Numbered from the stretch's first letter, positions 46,216 to 54,763 are shown. The stretch: DNA of 64,000 bases from Pleomorphomonas sp. JP5 (GCF_023721815.1 NZ_JAMDLI010000007.1:673237-737236); one strand, 5' to 3'. The notes: generated by a model not told the origin, from the sequence alone. Translations and numbers: made by a program.

Positions 46216-47334
46216 ATGACATTGTCGAAGTTGGGCGAAGGGGCGGCGGCTGCCGTCGACCTTCGCAGCGTTGCGTTTTCTGAAAGCGAGCGGGTGGTTT
46301 TCCGCGCCGGACCTCTCTCGGCGGCAGCTTTTCGATTTGCGTCCGGGGTCGATGCCGTCAGGCTGTCGAATGGCGCCGACGAGGTGGTGGTTCTGCCTTT
46401 CCAGGGGCAGCATGTCTGGTCGGCTCGTCTCGGAGGACGCGATGTCGGCATGAAGTCGATGTTCGACATGCCGAGACCGACGCAGAAGTTCTTCGAGACC
46501 TACGGCGGCTATTTCCAACACGCCGGCATCACGGCGATCGGCGCTCCCGGCCCGATGGAGCGCCGCGAGCAGCACGGCGAGTTGCCCAACGCCCCTTATC
46601 GCGATGCCGCCGTTCTTCTCGGCGAGGACGCGAACGGCCGCTACATCGCCGTCACCGGCAGCTACAACCACACGGTCGCCTTTGCCACCAACTACGAGGC
46701 GGTGCCGCTCCTGAAACTCTATGAGGGGCGGTCGCGGATTTCCATCGGCATCACCGTCACCAACCTCAAATCGTCTCCGCTCACGGTGTATTATCTCGGC
46801 CATCTCAACTGGCGCGCCCGCGAAGGCGGCCGACTGCTCGGCACGGTGCACGAGACGGCCGAGAGTCTGCGGGTCCGCCAGGAAGTCCCTCCGCATATCA
46901 AGCCGGGGCCGGGTTACGTCGAATGGATCGCCGAGCTCGCCAAGGACCCCAGTCGAGCCGGAACCTTGACGTCGGACAAGATTTTCGCGCCGGAGGTGGT
47001 GTTCGCCTTCGATCCGTTGACCGACGACGAGGGCAGATCGCATTTCATGCAGGTCCATCCCGACGGGACGGCCGACTACACCTCGTTCAAACCCGAGGAC
47101 ACCGGAGCCGCTGCCCGGTGGATCTGCCGCACTGGCGATCAGGAGGCGGTCGGAATGGCCTTCCCCGTGCGTTCTCCCGACGAGATGGCACGCGTGAACG
47201 GGCAAGAGGTGAAACACGCTCCGCTGGCCCAAGGGGAGTGCTTCGCGACGGAGATCGTCGCGGCGGTGTTCACACCGGCGGAAGCAGAGGCCATGGCCCG
47301 CCATATCGATGCGGTGAAGCGTCTGCGCGCTTGA
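46216..47334 (+). CDS. DUF4432 family protein (aldose-epimerase-like fold)
   Basis: The 372-residue soluble protein resembles the DUF4432 family, a galactose-mutarotase-like group. Landmarks are VRLSNGADEVVVLPFQGQHV, ETYGGYFQHAGITAIG, GSYNHTVAFATNYEAVPLL, LGHLNWRAREGGRLLG and PGPGYVEWIAELAKDPS. The substrate is unknown. The ATG at 46216 is chosen over codons running back into the ATPase gene because homologous sequence begins there; a GGGAGG lies about seven bases upstream. Sugar epimerisation or binding is only an inference. It faces the FlgC-like gene tail to tail with 11 bases between stops. Confidence 0.78.
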   Translation: MTLSKLGEGAAAAVDLRSVAFSESERVVFRAGPLSAAAFRFASGVDAVRLSNGADEVVVLPFQGQHVWSARLGGRDVGMKSMFDMPRPTQKFFETYGGYFQHAGITAIGAPGPMERREQHGELPNAPYRDAAVLLGEDANGRYIAVTGSYNHTVAFATNYEAVPLLKLYEGRSRISIGITVTNLKSSPLTVYYLGHLNWRAREGGRLLGTVHETAESLRVRQEVPPHIKPGPGYVEWIAELAKDPSRAGTLTSDKIFAPEVVFAFDPLTDDEGRSHFMQVHPDGTADYTSFKPEDTGAAARWICRTGDQEAVGMAFPVRSPDEMARVNGQEVKHAPLAQGECFATEIVAAVFTPAEAEAMARHIDAVKRLRA

Positions 47335-47345
47335 AAGGATCTTGA

Positions 47346-47738
47346 TTAGCTGAAGGCGTCGAGCGTCGTCTTCAGCATGTCGTTGCCCACTTTCAGGGTC
47401 TTGATCGACGCTTCGTAGCTGATGCGGGCGGTCATGACGTTGACGAGCTCGCTGGCCATGTCGACGTTGGGGGCAGCAACCATGCCCTCGGCGTCGGCAT
47501 CCGGCGAGGACGGATCATAGCTGGGAACATGGGGATCACCGGCGTTGACGATGCGAGCGGAGACGCCGCCGCCCTTGACGTCCGACTGCGTCACCGTCAC
47601 CGGCGTGTAGGCGGTTGAGGGAGTAGAGCCGCTCGCCAATCGACCCGACGATTGGGCGTTGGCGATGTTCTGCGCCGAGGCTTCGAGGCGCGTGGTGGCG
47701 GCCTGCATCCCCGACAAGGAAATCGACGATATGGACAT
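47346..47738 (-). CDS. Solitary flagellar rod protein FlgC-like
   Basis: This 130-residue protein matches the FlgC layout. The N-terminal rod helix is SSISLSGMQAATTRLEASAQN (with the NIANAQSSG motif) and the C-terminal helix block reads MVAAPNVDMASELVNVMTAR, then ISYEASIKTLKVGNDMLKTT, like the VNM..EM..... and SYEAN... blocks of FlgC. FlgC forms the proximal rod of the flagellar basal body. No other flagellar gene is in the window, so it may be a paralog with another role. The ATG at 47738 was chosen over a GTG at 47756. Confidence 0.78.
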   Translation of the reverse strand: MSISSISLSGMQAATTRLEASAQNIANAQSSGRLASGSTPSTAYTPVTVTQSDVKGGGVSARIVNAGDPHVPSYDPSSPDADAEGMVAAPNVDMASELVNVMTARISYEASIKTLKVGNDMLKTTLDAFS

Positions 47739-48032
47739 CGGGGTGGCTCCGGTCACTCCAAGACCCTCATCATGAGGGCTGACAAGCTAAGCCCACCTTG
47801 CCGCGATGCGGAAAAATTGAAGCATTTCGCCCTCGGCGATGCATCTGGACGAATTATCTCCATTCCAGGACATATTTGGACCGAGGTTTCTCGAAGATCC
47901 TCGTCTTCCGATGCCAAATGAGCAGGCATCCGAAGACGGATGCGGCGGGATTTGACCAGTAGCTTGCGACCGCCGGATCAAACGCTAAAGCGCCATGCCC
48001 CAGGCATGGTGGTGCCTTTCCTGGAGCCGACC

Positions 48033-48134
48033 ATGACCAACACCCACTCGACGATGCCCTGCCATGCCGCCGGACGATGCTGTTGTCGAATTTCTCGAAC
48101 GTGGCGGAAACCGAACGCTTTCGAACGGGTTTGA
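48033..48134 (+). CDS. Possible 33-residue Cys-rich leader peptide
   Basis: This short frame begins at an ATG with GGAG six bases upstream and ends at TGA in front of a palindrome (48141-48156). The peptide contains PCHAAGRCCCRISRTW, with three consecutive Cys codons (TGC TGT TGT). A cysteine-responsive leader is one reading; it could also be a chance ORF. The wider region 47739-48170 (432 bases between the FlgC-like gene and the small gene at 48171) holds nothing else I can support. Confidence 0.3.
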   Translation: MTNTHSTMPCHAAGRCCCRISRTWRKPNAFERV

Positions 48135-48140
48135 TGGGTG

Positions 48141-48156
48141 ACCGGCGCGCGCCGGT
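48141..48156. other. Perfect 16-bp palindrome before the small gene at 48171
   Basis: ACCGGCGCGCGCCGGT is self-complementary over 16 bases. It lies six bases after the leader-ORF stop and three bases before the GGAGG of the downstream gene. It could form a cruciform or pair between two transcripts; a hairpin would need a small loop from the centre. Confidence 0.5.
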
Positions 48157-48170
48157 CTTGGAGGCAGGAA

Positions 48171-48446
48171 ATGGATAGCGGATATATCGTCGAGCTGGCC
48201 GGCGAGGCAGCTGGCCTTCTGGTTGGCGCCAGTGGCGGCGTCTATGAGTTTCATGCAGTGGATCCGCGCTTTCGCTCTCTCGAAGGGGCGGTCTTCGACA
48301 ATGGCTTTGCCGCCGAGCGCGCTGTGCGACGCCTTGCCCGCCATGGGGCGGGAAAGCCGGCGCGGCGCGGCCGCCGCCAGTATTCCCTCTTCCGCGATGG
48401 GCTTGGCCTGACGGGGCGCTCGAAGGTCGAGGCTTTCAGTACGTGA
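48171..48446 (+). CDS. Small conserved-type hypothetical protein
   Basis: I do not recognise the family. The 91-residue product starts MDSGYIVELAGEAAGLLVG and reads as one small alpha/beta domain of about 60 residues (VYEFHAVDPRFRSLEG) with a basic tail (ARRGRRQYSLFRDG). No signal peptide or membrane span is seen. GGAGG lies six bases before the ATG; a GTG at 48138 in the same frame is less likely. A clear rho-independent terminator follows at 48544. It is separated from neighbours on both sides, so it is probably transcribed alone. Confidence 0.72.
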   Translation: MDSGYIVELAGEAAGLLVGASGGVYEFHAVDPRFRSLEGAVFDNGFAAERAVRRLARHGAGKPARRGRRQYSLFRDGLGLTGRSKVEAFST

Positions 48447-48543
48447 TCCCAGTCCAGCCCTTCTGCTGAACCTTTTGACTGACTTTTGTTTTGCCTTGGT
48501 TGTCCTTCTCGGCCGTCACCCTTCCTGGCGCGCCGATAACCTT

Positions 48544-48572
48544 CCCCGGGGGCATCGGCTCCCGGGGTTTTT
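48544..48572 (+). terminator. Rho-independent terminator of the small gene at 48171
   Basis: CCCCGGG and CCCGGGG pair over a ten-base loop, followed by TTTTT. The stem lies about 98 bases after the stop codon. The glucosidase gene converges from the other side. Confidence 0.75.
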
Positions 48573-48583
48573 GCCTTCGATAG

Positions 48584-49942
48584 TCACACGGACGCGGCCT
48601 GCGCCCGGCCGGCGATGAGGTCGCGATACCAGAGGGCGGAGGACTTTGGCGTCCGCACCTGCGTCTCGTAATCGACGTAGACGACGCCGAAGCGCTTTGC
48701 ATAGCCGTGCGACCATTCGTAGTTGTCCATCAGCGACCAGACGAAGTAGCCATCCACGCGGATCCCCTTGTCGCGAGCATCGGCGAGGACTGTCAGATGC
48801 TTTTCGAGATAGTCGATGCGGCCGGGGTCGTCGCATTTGCCGTCGATGAGCTCGTCATATTGGGCGCATCCGTTTTCCGCGATGTAGATGGGCGGCAGCT
48901 TGTAGCGGGCGTCGAGGTCGGTGAGCAGGCGATCGAGGGCCGGGGCATGGATCTCCCAGCCCATGGCCGTGCGCGGCACGTTCTCCGCCTGGACGGAGCG
49001 GGCGCGTGGGAAGGGCAGGGCGGGGTCGGCAACGATCCGCTCGGGAGCGTAGAAATTGAGCCCGAGAAAATCGATGGGGGTCGAGATGATCTTGAGGTCG
49101 TCGGCCTCGATCTTCGGCATGATCGGGCCGAAAGCTTCGAGAACGTCGGCAGGGTAATGGCCGAGCATCACCGGATCCAGGAATACGCCATCGTGGAAGG
49201 CGCGGTAGCGCTCGGTGGCGTCAATATCCTCGGGGCGGTTGCTGGCTGGATAGAGAGCCTTGGCATTGTAGACGATGCCGGCCGGCAAATCGGATCGGCG
49301 AGCCTTGATCGCCTGCATGGCGAGCCCATGGGCGAGGTTGAGCGTGTGGATCGACGCGAGCGCTGCCGTCAGATTGCGCTCCCCAGGGGCATGTTCGCCG
49401 ATGAGGTAGGACAGGTGGCCGGAGCACCAGGGTTCGTTGAGCGTCATGATGCCCGAGAGGCGGTCGCCGAGGCGGGCCATCACCACATCGGTGTACTCGG
49501 CGAAGGCATAGGCGGTGTCGCGGGCACACCAGCCGCCGCGACCGTGCTGCTCGATCGGCAGATCCCAATGATAAAGGGTTGCGTAGGGCTTTATCTCGGC
49601 TTTCAGCAACTCGTCGATCAGCCGGTCGTAGAAATCGATGCCCTTTTCGTTGACCGGCCCGCGACCGTCGGGAATGACTCGCGGCCAGGCGATCGAGAAC
49701 CGATAGGCATCCGCCGACAGGGATCGCAGCAGACGGACGTCTTCGGGCATGCGGTGGTAATGATCGCAAGCGACGTCGCCGGTGTCGCCGTTCCTGACGC
49801 GCCCCGGAATGCGGGAGAATGCGTCCCAGATGCTCGGCTTGCGACCGTCTTCGTCATGGGCGCCTTCAATCTGGTAGGCGGCGGTGGCATAGCCGAAAAC
49901 AAAGTCGCGGGGAAAACGTTTCGAAAGCTCAGCGCTGGACAT
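48584..49942 (-). CDS. Beta-glucosidase, glycoside hydrolase family 1
   Basis: This retaining beta-glycosidase has 452 residues and a (beta/alpha)8 barrel. It begins FPRDFVFGYATAAYQIEGAH, as GH1 enzymes do. The acid/base Glu sits in TLNEPW (near 168) and the nucleophile Glu in YIAENG (near 356); FVWSLMDNYEWSHGYAKRFG is the +1 site block. No signal peptide is seen, so it is cytosolic and cleaves imported oligosaccharides or glycosides. GAGGAGGA precedes the ATG at 49942. It is divergent from the AI-2E family transporter gene. Confidence 0.93.
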   Translation of the reverse strand: MSSAELSKRFPRDFVFGYATAAYQIEGAHDEDGRKPSIWDAFSRIPGRVRNGDTGDVACDHYHRMPEDVRLLRSLSADAYRFSIAWPRVIPDGRGPVNEKGIDFYDRLIDELLKAEIKPYATLYHWDLPIEQHGRGGWCARDTAYAFAEYTDVVMARLGDRLSGIMTLNEPWCSGHLSYLIGEHAPGERNLTAALASIHTLNLAHGLAMQAIKARRSDLPAGIVYNAKALYPASNRPEDIDATERYRAFHDGVFLDPVMLGHYPADVLEAFGPIMPKIEADDLKIISTPIDFLGLNFYAPERIVADPALPFPRARSVQAENVPRTAMGWEIHAPALDRLLTDLDARYKLPPIYIAENGCAQYDELIDGKCDDPGRIDYLEKHLTVLADARDKGIRVDGYFVWSLMDNYEWSHGYAKRFGVVYVDYETQVRTPKSSALWYRDLIAGRAQAASV

Positions 49943-50071
49943 AGGGTTCCTCCTCGTCGAACACAACGCATTGCCATGAATCGGTTCACCCCGGAAGCCC
50001 CCGTCGTTTCTTTTTGCGTTCATCCGGATTGGGCTGTATTGGGGCTTCACTGATGGAGATGACTGCGGGCG

Positions 50072-51088
50072 ATGGACAAGCTGGCTTCGTTCAACTGGGT
50101 GAAGATCGCCTCTTATCTGATCGTTGGCATCGCCCTGTTTCTATGCCTTGAGATGGGGCTGCTCGCCGGGCTTCTAGCGGGGCTGCTTGTTCACGAAACA
50201 GCAATCAGCGCGGCGCCTTGGCTCCGCAATCGCACCGGCTGGACGCAGCAAATGGGCAAGGCGGTGGCGCTTGTCGCCATCGTGGCGTTGATTTCGCTCG
50301 GCATCACAGCCGCCGTCGTCTCGGCCGGCTCGCTGTTCACAAATGGGTCGGAAGGCTTGTTCGCCCTCATTCACAAGATGGCGCAGGTCCTGGAAACCGG
50401 CCGCACCTATCTTCCGCCGTGGATTGGCGATTACCTGCCCGTCAACACCGACGAGCTTCGACGACAGGCGGTGAAGTTCCTGCAAAACAATGCCTGGGAG
50501 CTACAGCGCTTCGGCCAGGACGTCGGTCGCATCCTCGTCTATATCCTGTTCGGCATCATCATCGGCTCGCTGGTGTTGTTCCGCAGGCCGCCGGATAAGC
50601 CGCACGGTCCTCTGTCCATCGAGCTGATCGGTCGCGTTCGTCGCCTGACGCTGTCCTTCCGCCGTGTCGTTTTCGCGCAGATCCGCATCTCATTGCTGAA
50701 CACGACGCTGACTGCCCTCTTTCTCTATGGCCTCGACCCGCTGATCGGCGTTCAGTTGCCCTTCCTGAAGACCATGGTGGCGGTTACCTTCATCGTCGGC
50801 CTGCTGCCGGTGATCGGAAACATCATTTCCAACACCGTGATTTTCATCGTCAGCCTCGGCGTATCGGCGCCAGCGGCCATCGCGGCGCTCATTTTCCTGA
50901 TCGCCATTCACAAGCTCGAGTATTTCGTCAACGCCCGTATCATCGGCACCCAGATCAACTCGCGCGCTTGGGAAATGCTGACGATCATGCTTGCCATGGA
51001 AGCCACCTTCGGCGTGCCGGGCCTGATCGCGGCGCCCGTCTTCTATGCTTACGTCAAGGAAGAACTGTCGGCGAACGGCCTGATCTGA
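50072..51088 (+). CDS. AI-2E family transporter
   Basis: The 338-residue membrane protein has seven to eight predicted spans. The arrangement matches the AI-2E (PerM/TqsA, UPF0118) family, with a long extracytoplasmic region (about 75-155: NGSEGLFALIHKMAQVLETG) between early and late spans. FIVGLLPVIGNIISNTVIFI and FGVPGLIAAPVFYAYVKEEL are the characteristic C-terminal blocks. The family is implicated in autoinducer-2 export or in ion antiport; substrate here is unknown. It precedes modA by 81 bases, but the ModE box lies between, so modABC has its own promoter. Confidence 0.88.
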   Translation: MDKLASFNWVKIASYLIVGIALFLCLEMGLLAGLLAGLLVHETAISAAPWLRNRTGWTQQMGKAVALVAIVALISLGITAAVVSAGSLFTNGSEGLFALIHKMAQVLETGRTYLPPWIGDYLPVNTDELRRQAVKFLQNNAWELQRFGQDVGRILVYILFGIIIGSLVLFRRPPDKPHGPLSIELIGRVRRLTLSFRRVVFAQIRISLLNTTLTALFLYGLDPLIGVQLPFLKTMVAVTFIVGLLPVIGNIISNTVIFIVSLGVSAPAAIAALIFLIAIHKLEYFVNARIIGTQINSRAWEMLTIMLAMEATFGVPGLIAAPVFYAYVKEELSANGLI

Positions 51089-51122
51089 CAGAGCCGCCGC
51101 CAACGCTTGCGCTTCCGCGGCT

Positions 51123-51149
51123 ATCGCTATATCGTGAAGTATATAACGA
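51123..51149 (+). promoter_or_regulatory. ModE-type operator upstream of modABC
   Basis: ATCGCTATAT and TATATAACGA flank a short centre. Between the CGCTATAT and ATATAACG halves there are eight bases, the same spacing as in the E. coli modA operator. The box lies about 20 bases before the modA ATG, so molybdate-bound ModE would repress. No modE gene is in the window. Confidence 0.7.
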
Positions 51150-51169
51150 CCAGACGGGAATCCCTCTCC

Positions 51170-51934
51170 ATGAAAAAGTCGCTCGCCCTCGTCGCCGCGC
51201 TTGCGCTCGGCCTCCTGACTTCGGCTGCCTCCGCCGCCGATCAGGTGAGAGTTTTCGCCGCCGCCTCGGTGGCGCCGTCGCTTCAGAAGATCGCCGATAC
51301 CTACAAGGCCGACAAGGGCGTGGAGGTTCTGGTCACGCCGGCTGCTTCCGGCGCCCTGGCCAGGCAGATCGAGGCCGGTGCTCCCGCCGATGTCTTCATT
51401 TCTGCCGATCTCAAGTGGATGACCTATGCCAACGAGAAGGGCCTGATGAAGACTGGCAGCAGCTTCAACCTCCTTGGAAATTCTCTGGTGCTGGTCGCTG
51501 CGAAGGATGACAAGGTCGCCGTCGACCTTGCCGACAAGGCTGCGCTGCCTGCCGTACTCGGCGATGAGCGCCTTGCCATCGGCGAGGCCAAGAGTGTTCC
51601 GGCTGGAGCCTATGCCGAGGAAGCGCTGAAGTCGCTCGGCCTCTTTGAGGCAGTGGCGCCACGCTTTGCCCCGGCTGAGAACGTCCGCGTTGCCCTGCAG
51701 ATGGTCGCTCGTGGCGAAGCCAAGCTCGGCATCGTCTATGGAACCGACGCCGCCGCCGAGCCGGGGGTCGCCGTTGTCGCCACATTCCCCGAAGCGAGCC
51801 ACAAGGCGATCGTTTATCCGATCGGCCTTACCAAGGACGCTGGCCCGGGTGCTGCCGACTTCATTGCCTATCTCAAGGGACCTGAGGCAGACGCCGTGTT
51901 TACGGCTGCCGGTTTCATCAAGCCGGCCAAGTGA
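51170..51934 (+). CDS. modA: Molybdate ABC transporter, substrate-binding protein
   Basis: ModA binds molybdate (and tungstate) in the periplasm. The 254-residue product has a signal peptide (about 1-23: MKKSLALVAALALGLLTSAA) and the mature start ADQVRVFAAASVAPSLQKIAD. Binding residues lie in AASVAPS, TPAASGALARQIEAGAPADV and KSVPAGAYAEEALKSLG, as in ModA. It is the first gene of modABC and is separated from modB by 105 bases with a strong hairpin, a layout repeated at sbp-cysT. Confidence 0.93.
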   Translation: MKKSLALVAALALGLLTSAASAADQVRVFAAASVAPSLQKIADTYKADKGVEVLVTPAASGALARQIEAGAPADVFISADLKWMTYANEKGLMKTGSSFNLLGNSLVLVAAKDDKVAVDLADKAALPAVLGDERLAIGEAKSVPAGAYAEEALKSLGLFEAVAPRFAPAENVRVALQMVARGEAKLGIVYGTDAAAEPGVAVVATFPEASHKAIVYPIGLTKDAGPGAADFIAYLKGPEADAVFTAAGFIKPAK

Positions 51935-51942
51935 GTGGTCTC

Positions 51943-51962
51943 GGGCGGCTTTGCGGCCGCCC
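51943..51962 (+). other. Intercistronic hairpin between modA and modB
   Basis: GGGCGGC pairs with GCCGCCC over a six-base loop, starting eight bases after the modA stop. It has no U-run. Like the hairpin after sbp, it may protect modA mRNA and set modA above modBC. Confidence 0.55.
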
Positions 51963-52039
51963 TCCGACCGATTTCGGGCGGGATGCCCGTTCGCCGATGA
52001 CCCCTTGCCGGCCGGGTGCCGATCGACCACTGTAAGCTG

Positions 52040-52729
52040 ATGCCGGATCTCTCCCCAGACGCCTGGATCGCTATTGCCCTGAGCTTCAAGGTCGCCGCCG
52101 TGGCGACCCTCTGTGGCGTTCCCGTCTCCACCGTGTTGGCCTTGATCCTGGCGCGCGGGCGGTTTCCCGGCAAGGCGTTGTTCGATGGACTCATTCACCT
52201 GCCTCTGGTGCTGCCGCCGGTGGTCACCGGTTATGCCCTTTTGTTGTTGCTGGGGCGCAAGGGACTGATCGGGGCCTTCCTTGACCAGCACTTCGGCATC
52301 GTCTTCGCCTTTCGCTGGACAGGCGCGGTCGTTGCCGCCGTGGTGATGTCGCTGCCGATCATCGTGCGCGCCATCCGCCTGTCGATCGAGGCGGTCGACA
52401 CCCGGCTCGAGCAGGCGTCCGGCGCCTTGGGCGCCGGTCCGTTTGCCACCTTCTTCCTCGTCACCCTCCCGTTGTCGCTGCCTGGCATCCTGGTTGGGGC
52501 GACGCTTGGCTTTGCCAAGGCGCTTGGCGAGTTTGGAGCCACCATCACCTTCGTCTCGAACATCCCCGGCGAGACGCGCACCATCGCATCTGCCATCTAC
52601 ACCGCGAGCCAGAGCCCGGAAGGCGATGGTGAGGCGCTTCTCCTGTCGGTGATTGCCGCCTGTATCGGTCTCACCGCGCTGGTCGCCTCGGAAATCATCG
52701 CCCGTTGGTTCAGGAGGGCCTCGTCGTGA
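52040..52729 (+). CDS. modB: Molybdate ABC transporter permease
   Basis: This is the inner-membrane subunit of the molybdate importer. The 229-residue protein has the length of E. coli ModB, with about five to six spans; AIALSFKVAAVATLCGVPVS begins the fold, FPGKALFDGLIHLPLVLPPV follows, and the EAA loop is LEQASGALGAGPFATFFLVT. LGFAKALGEFGATITFVSNI is the conserved C-terminal block. The ATG at 52040 was preferred to a GTG eight codons earlier. The stop overlaps the modC start (GTGA). Confidence 0.93.
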   Translation: MPDLSPDAWIAIALSFKVAAVATLCGVPVSTVLALILARGRFPGKALFDGLIHLPLVLPPVVTGYALLLLLGRKGLIGAFLDQHFGIVFAFRWTGAVVAAVVMSLPIIVRAIRLSIEAVDTRLEQASGALGAGPFATFFLVTLPLSLPGILVGATLGFAKALGEFGATITFVSNIPGETRTIASAIYTASQSPEGDGEALLLSVIAACIGLTALVASEIIARWFRRASS

Positions 52730-53790
52730 TCGACGTGGAAATCCATCAGCGCCTGGGCGACTTTCAGCTCGACGTTGATTTCTCCGGAGACGGTGGCGTC
52801 ACCGCGCTGTTCGGTCCCTCTGGTTCGGGCAAGTCGTCGGTGATCAAGTTCATCGCCGGTCTGACACGGCTTCGATCCGGCCGAATTGTCGTCGATGATG
52901 CGGTCATGGCCGATGGGCAAGGGCGGCATGTGCCGCCTTATCGCCGCCGGATCGGCGTGGTGTTCCAGGAAGCGCGGCTCTTCCCGCACATGTCCGTCGG
53001 GCGCAATCTGCGTTACGGCCGACTGTTCACGCCCCGAGGTCAGCGTCACATTGCCGAGGGGCCCGTGATCGATACGCTCGGCATCGGTCACCTGCTTGAT
53101 CGGCATCCGGCGACACTGAGCGGCGGCGAACAGCAGCGTGTCTCCCTTGGCCGGGCGCTGCTTGCATCGCCGCGTCTTTTGCTGATGGACGAGCCGCTCG
53201 CCTCCCTCGATGCACCGCGTCGCTTGGAAATCCTGCCGCTGATCGAAGCCCTTCGCGACGAGTTTGCCATACCGATCGTTTATGTCAGCCATGCCGTCGA
53301 GGAGGTGGTGCGGCTCGCAAGCAAGGTGGTGGTGCTTGAGGCGGGCAAGGTGGCGCGTGTGGGCTCTCCCACCGACGTCTTCCGCGTCGCGGCCGATCGC
53401 TTCGAGATCATGTCGGTAATCGAGGGACGACTTGGCCCGCCGAACGCCCCGTTCCATCTGACACCCGTCGAAACGCCGGCGGGTATCGTCTGGCTGAACG
53501 GTCTCGTGCGGCCGCTGGGCCGAGAGGTGCGCGTGTTGGTCCATGCGACCGACGTGGCGCTTGCCACCCACCGTCCGGATGGCGTCACCATACGGACCGT
53601 GCTGGCCGGCACCGTGGCCGAGGTGCCGGAAGGCTCCGGCTCGAGCGTCACCATCGATGTGGAGCTCGACGGCGGCTCTCATCTCGCTGCCTCGGTCACT
53701 CGGGCAGCGGTGGCCGAGCTGGATCTCAAGCCGGGGCGGCAAGTGTTTGCCTTGGTGAAATCGGTGGCGCTTGACGAGCGTCCGTTGTGA
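52726..53790 (+). CDS. modC: Molybdate ABC transporter ATP-binding protein
   Basis: This 354-residue ATPase powers ModB. Walker A is FGPSGSGKSS (about 29-38), the signature LSGGEQQRV (near 131), Walker B LLLMDEP with D-loop ASLD (about 151-162), and the H-loop YVSHAVEEVV. The C-terminal about 70 residues form a Mop/TOBE domain that binds oxyanion (TVLAGTVAEVPEGSGSSVTI). GTG at 52726 is used because AGGAGGG stands eight bases upstream and the GTGA overlap couples it to modB. Confidence 0.94.
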   Translation: MIDVEIHQRLGDFQLDVDFSGDGGVTALFGPSGSGKSSVIKFIAGLTRLRSGRIVVDDAVMADGQGRHVPPYRRRIGVVFQEARLFPHMSVGRNLRYGRLFTPRGQRHIAEGPVIDTLGIGHLLDRHPATLSGGEQQRVSLGRALLASPRLLLMDEPLASLDAPRRLEILPLIEALRDEFAIPIVYVSHAVEEVVRLASKVVVLEAGKVARVGSPTDVFRVAADRFEIMSVIEGRLGPPNAPFHLTPVETPAGIVWLNGLVRPLGREVRVLVHATDVALATHRPDGVTIRTVLAGTVAEVPEGSGSSVTIDVELDGGSHLAASVTRAAVAELDLKPGRQVFALVKSVALDERPL

Positions 53791-53893
53791 AAGACAGGCA
53801 ACCGTCGGGCGCTTCTGAATGCTTTAGCCTCTTTCCTCCGGGGGCAGGCCAAGCTAACTAGCGTCGATCAAATTGCGACGAGGTTTTCCGACC

Positions 53894-54763
53894 ATGGCCG
53901 ACGCCCACAAGCGCACTCACATTCTCACGCTCTCCTGCGCCGATCGTCCGCGCATTGTCGCCTCGGTCACCACCATCCTCGCCGGTCTCGGCGGCAACAT
54001 TGCCGAAAGCGCTCAGTTCTGGGATCGGGTCACCAACCGCTTCTTCATGCGCATCGCCTTCGAGACGCCGTCGGCCCTCAGCGCCGATACGATCCGCGCT
54101 GCGTTGTCCGACACCATCGAAACCTTCGGCATGACCGTCGACCTCGTCGATGCCGCCCGCACGCCGAAGATCATCATCATGGTCTCGAAGTTCGATCACT
54201 GCCTGCAGCATCTGATGTACCAGATCCGCGTCGGCTGGCTGAAAGCGGAGGTGGCGGCCATCGTTTCCAACCACGAGGACAGCCGTGCCTTCGCCGAGGC
54301 GCAGGGCATCCCCTACTATTGCTGGCCGGTCGACAAGGACAAGTCGAACAAGGCGGAGCAGGAGGCCAAGGTCGTGGCCCTGGTCGAGGAAACCGGCGCC
54401 GAGCTGGTCGTTCTCGCCCGCTACATGCAGGTGTTGTCCGACAAGTTGTCGTCGTCGCTGTTCGGCAAGATCATCAACATCCATCATTCCTTCCTGCCGT
54501 CCTTCAAGGGGGCTCGCCCCTATCATCAGGCTCACGAGCGCGGGGTGAAGTTGATCGGCGCCACCGCCCACTACGTAACGCCCGATCTTGATGAAGGCCC
54601 GATCATCGAGCAGGAAACCTCGCGCGTCACCCATGCCCTCTCCGCCGAGGATCTGGTCGCCGTCGGCCGCGACAACGAGTCTCGTGTGCTCGCCCGCGCC
54701 GTGAAGCTGCACCTTGAGGCGCGCGTTCTGATGCACGGCAAGAAGACCATCGTCTTCGCCTGA
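53894..54763 (+). CDS. purU: Formyltetrahydrofolate deformylase
   Basis: PurU hydrolyses 10-formyltetrahydrofolate to formate and tetrahydrofolate, supplying formate for purine synthesis and balancing one-carbon pools. The 289-residue protein has an N-terminal ACT domain (about 5-85: LSCADRPRIVASVTTILAGL) and a formyltransferase-like domain with KIINIHHSFLPSFKGARPYH (active-site His) and YVTPDLDEGPIIEQE (active-site Asp). ATG at 53894 is used because the ACT domain begins right after it. It follows modC by 103 bases on the same strand, and co-transcription is possible. Confidence 0.94.
   Translation: MADAHKRTHILTLSCADRPRIVASVTTILAGLGGNIAESAQFWDRVTNRFFMRIAFETPSALSADTIRAALSDTIETFGMTVDLVDAARTPKIIIMVSKFDHCLQHLMYQIRVGWLKAEVAAIVSNHEDSRAFAEAQGIPYYCWPVDKDKSNKAEQEAKVVALVEETGAELVVLARYMQVLSDKLSSSLFGKIINIHHSFLPSFKGARPYHQAHERGVKLIGATAHYVTPDLDEGPIIEQETSRVTHALSAEDLVAVGRDNESRVLARAVKLHLEARVLMHGKKTIVFA

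Noticed and set aside
48584-48620. Terminator for the glucosidase gene shared with 48544-48572
   Set aside because: Read on the minus strand the stem is not followed by a T-run, so it serves only the plus-strand gene.
50690-52291. Minus-strand frame across the AI-2E gene, modA and modB
   Set aside because: It shadows three well-supported genes and has no family resemblance.
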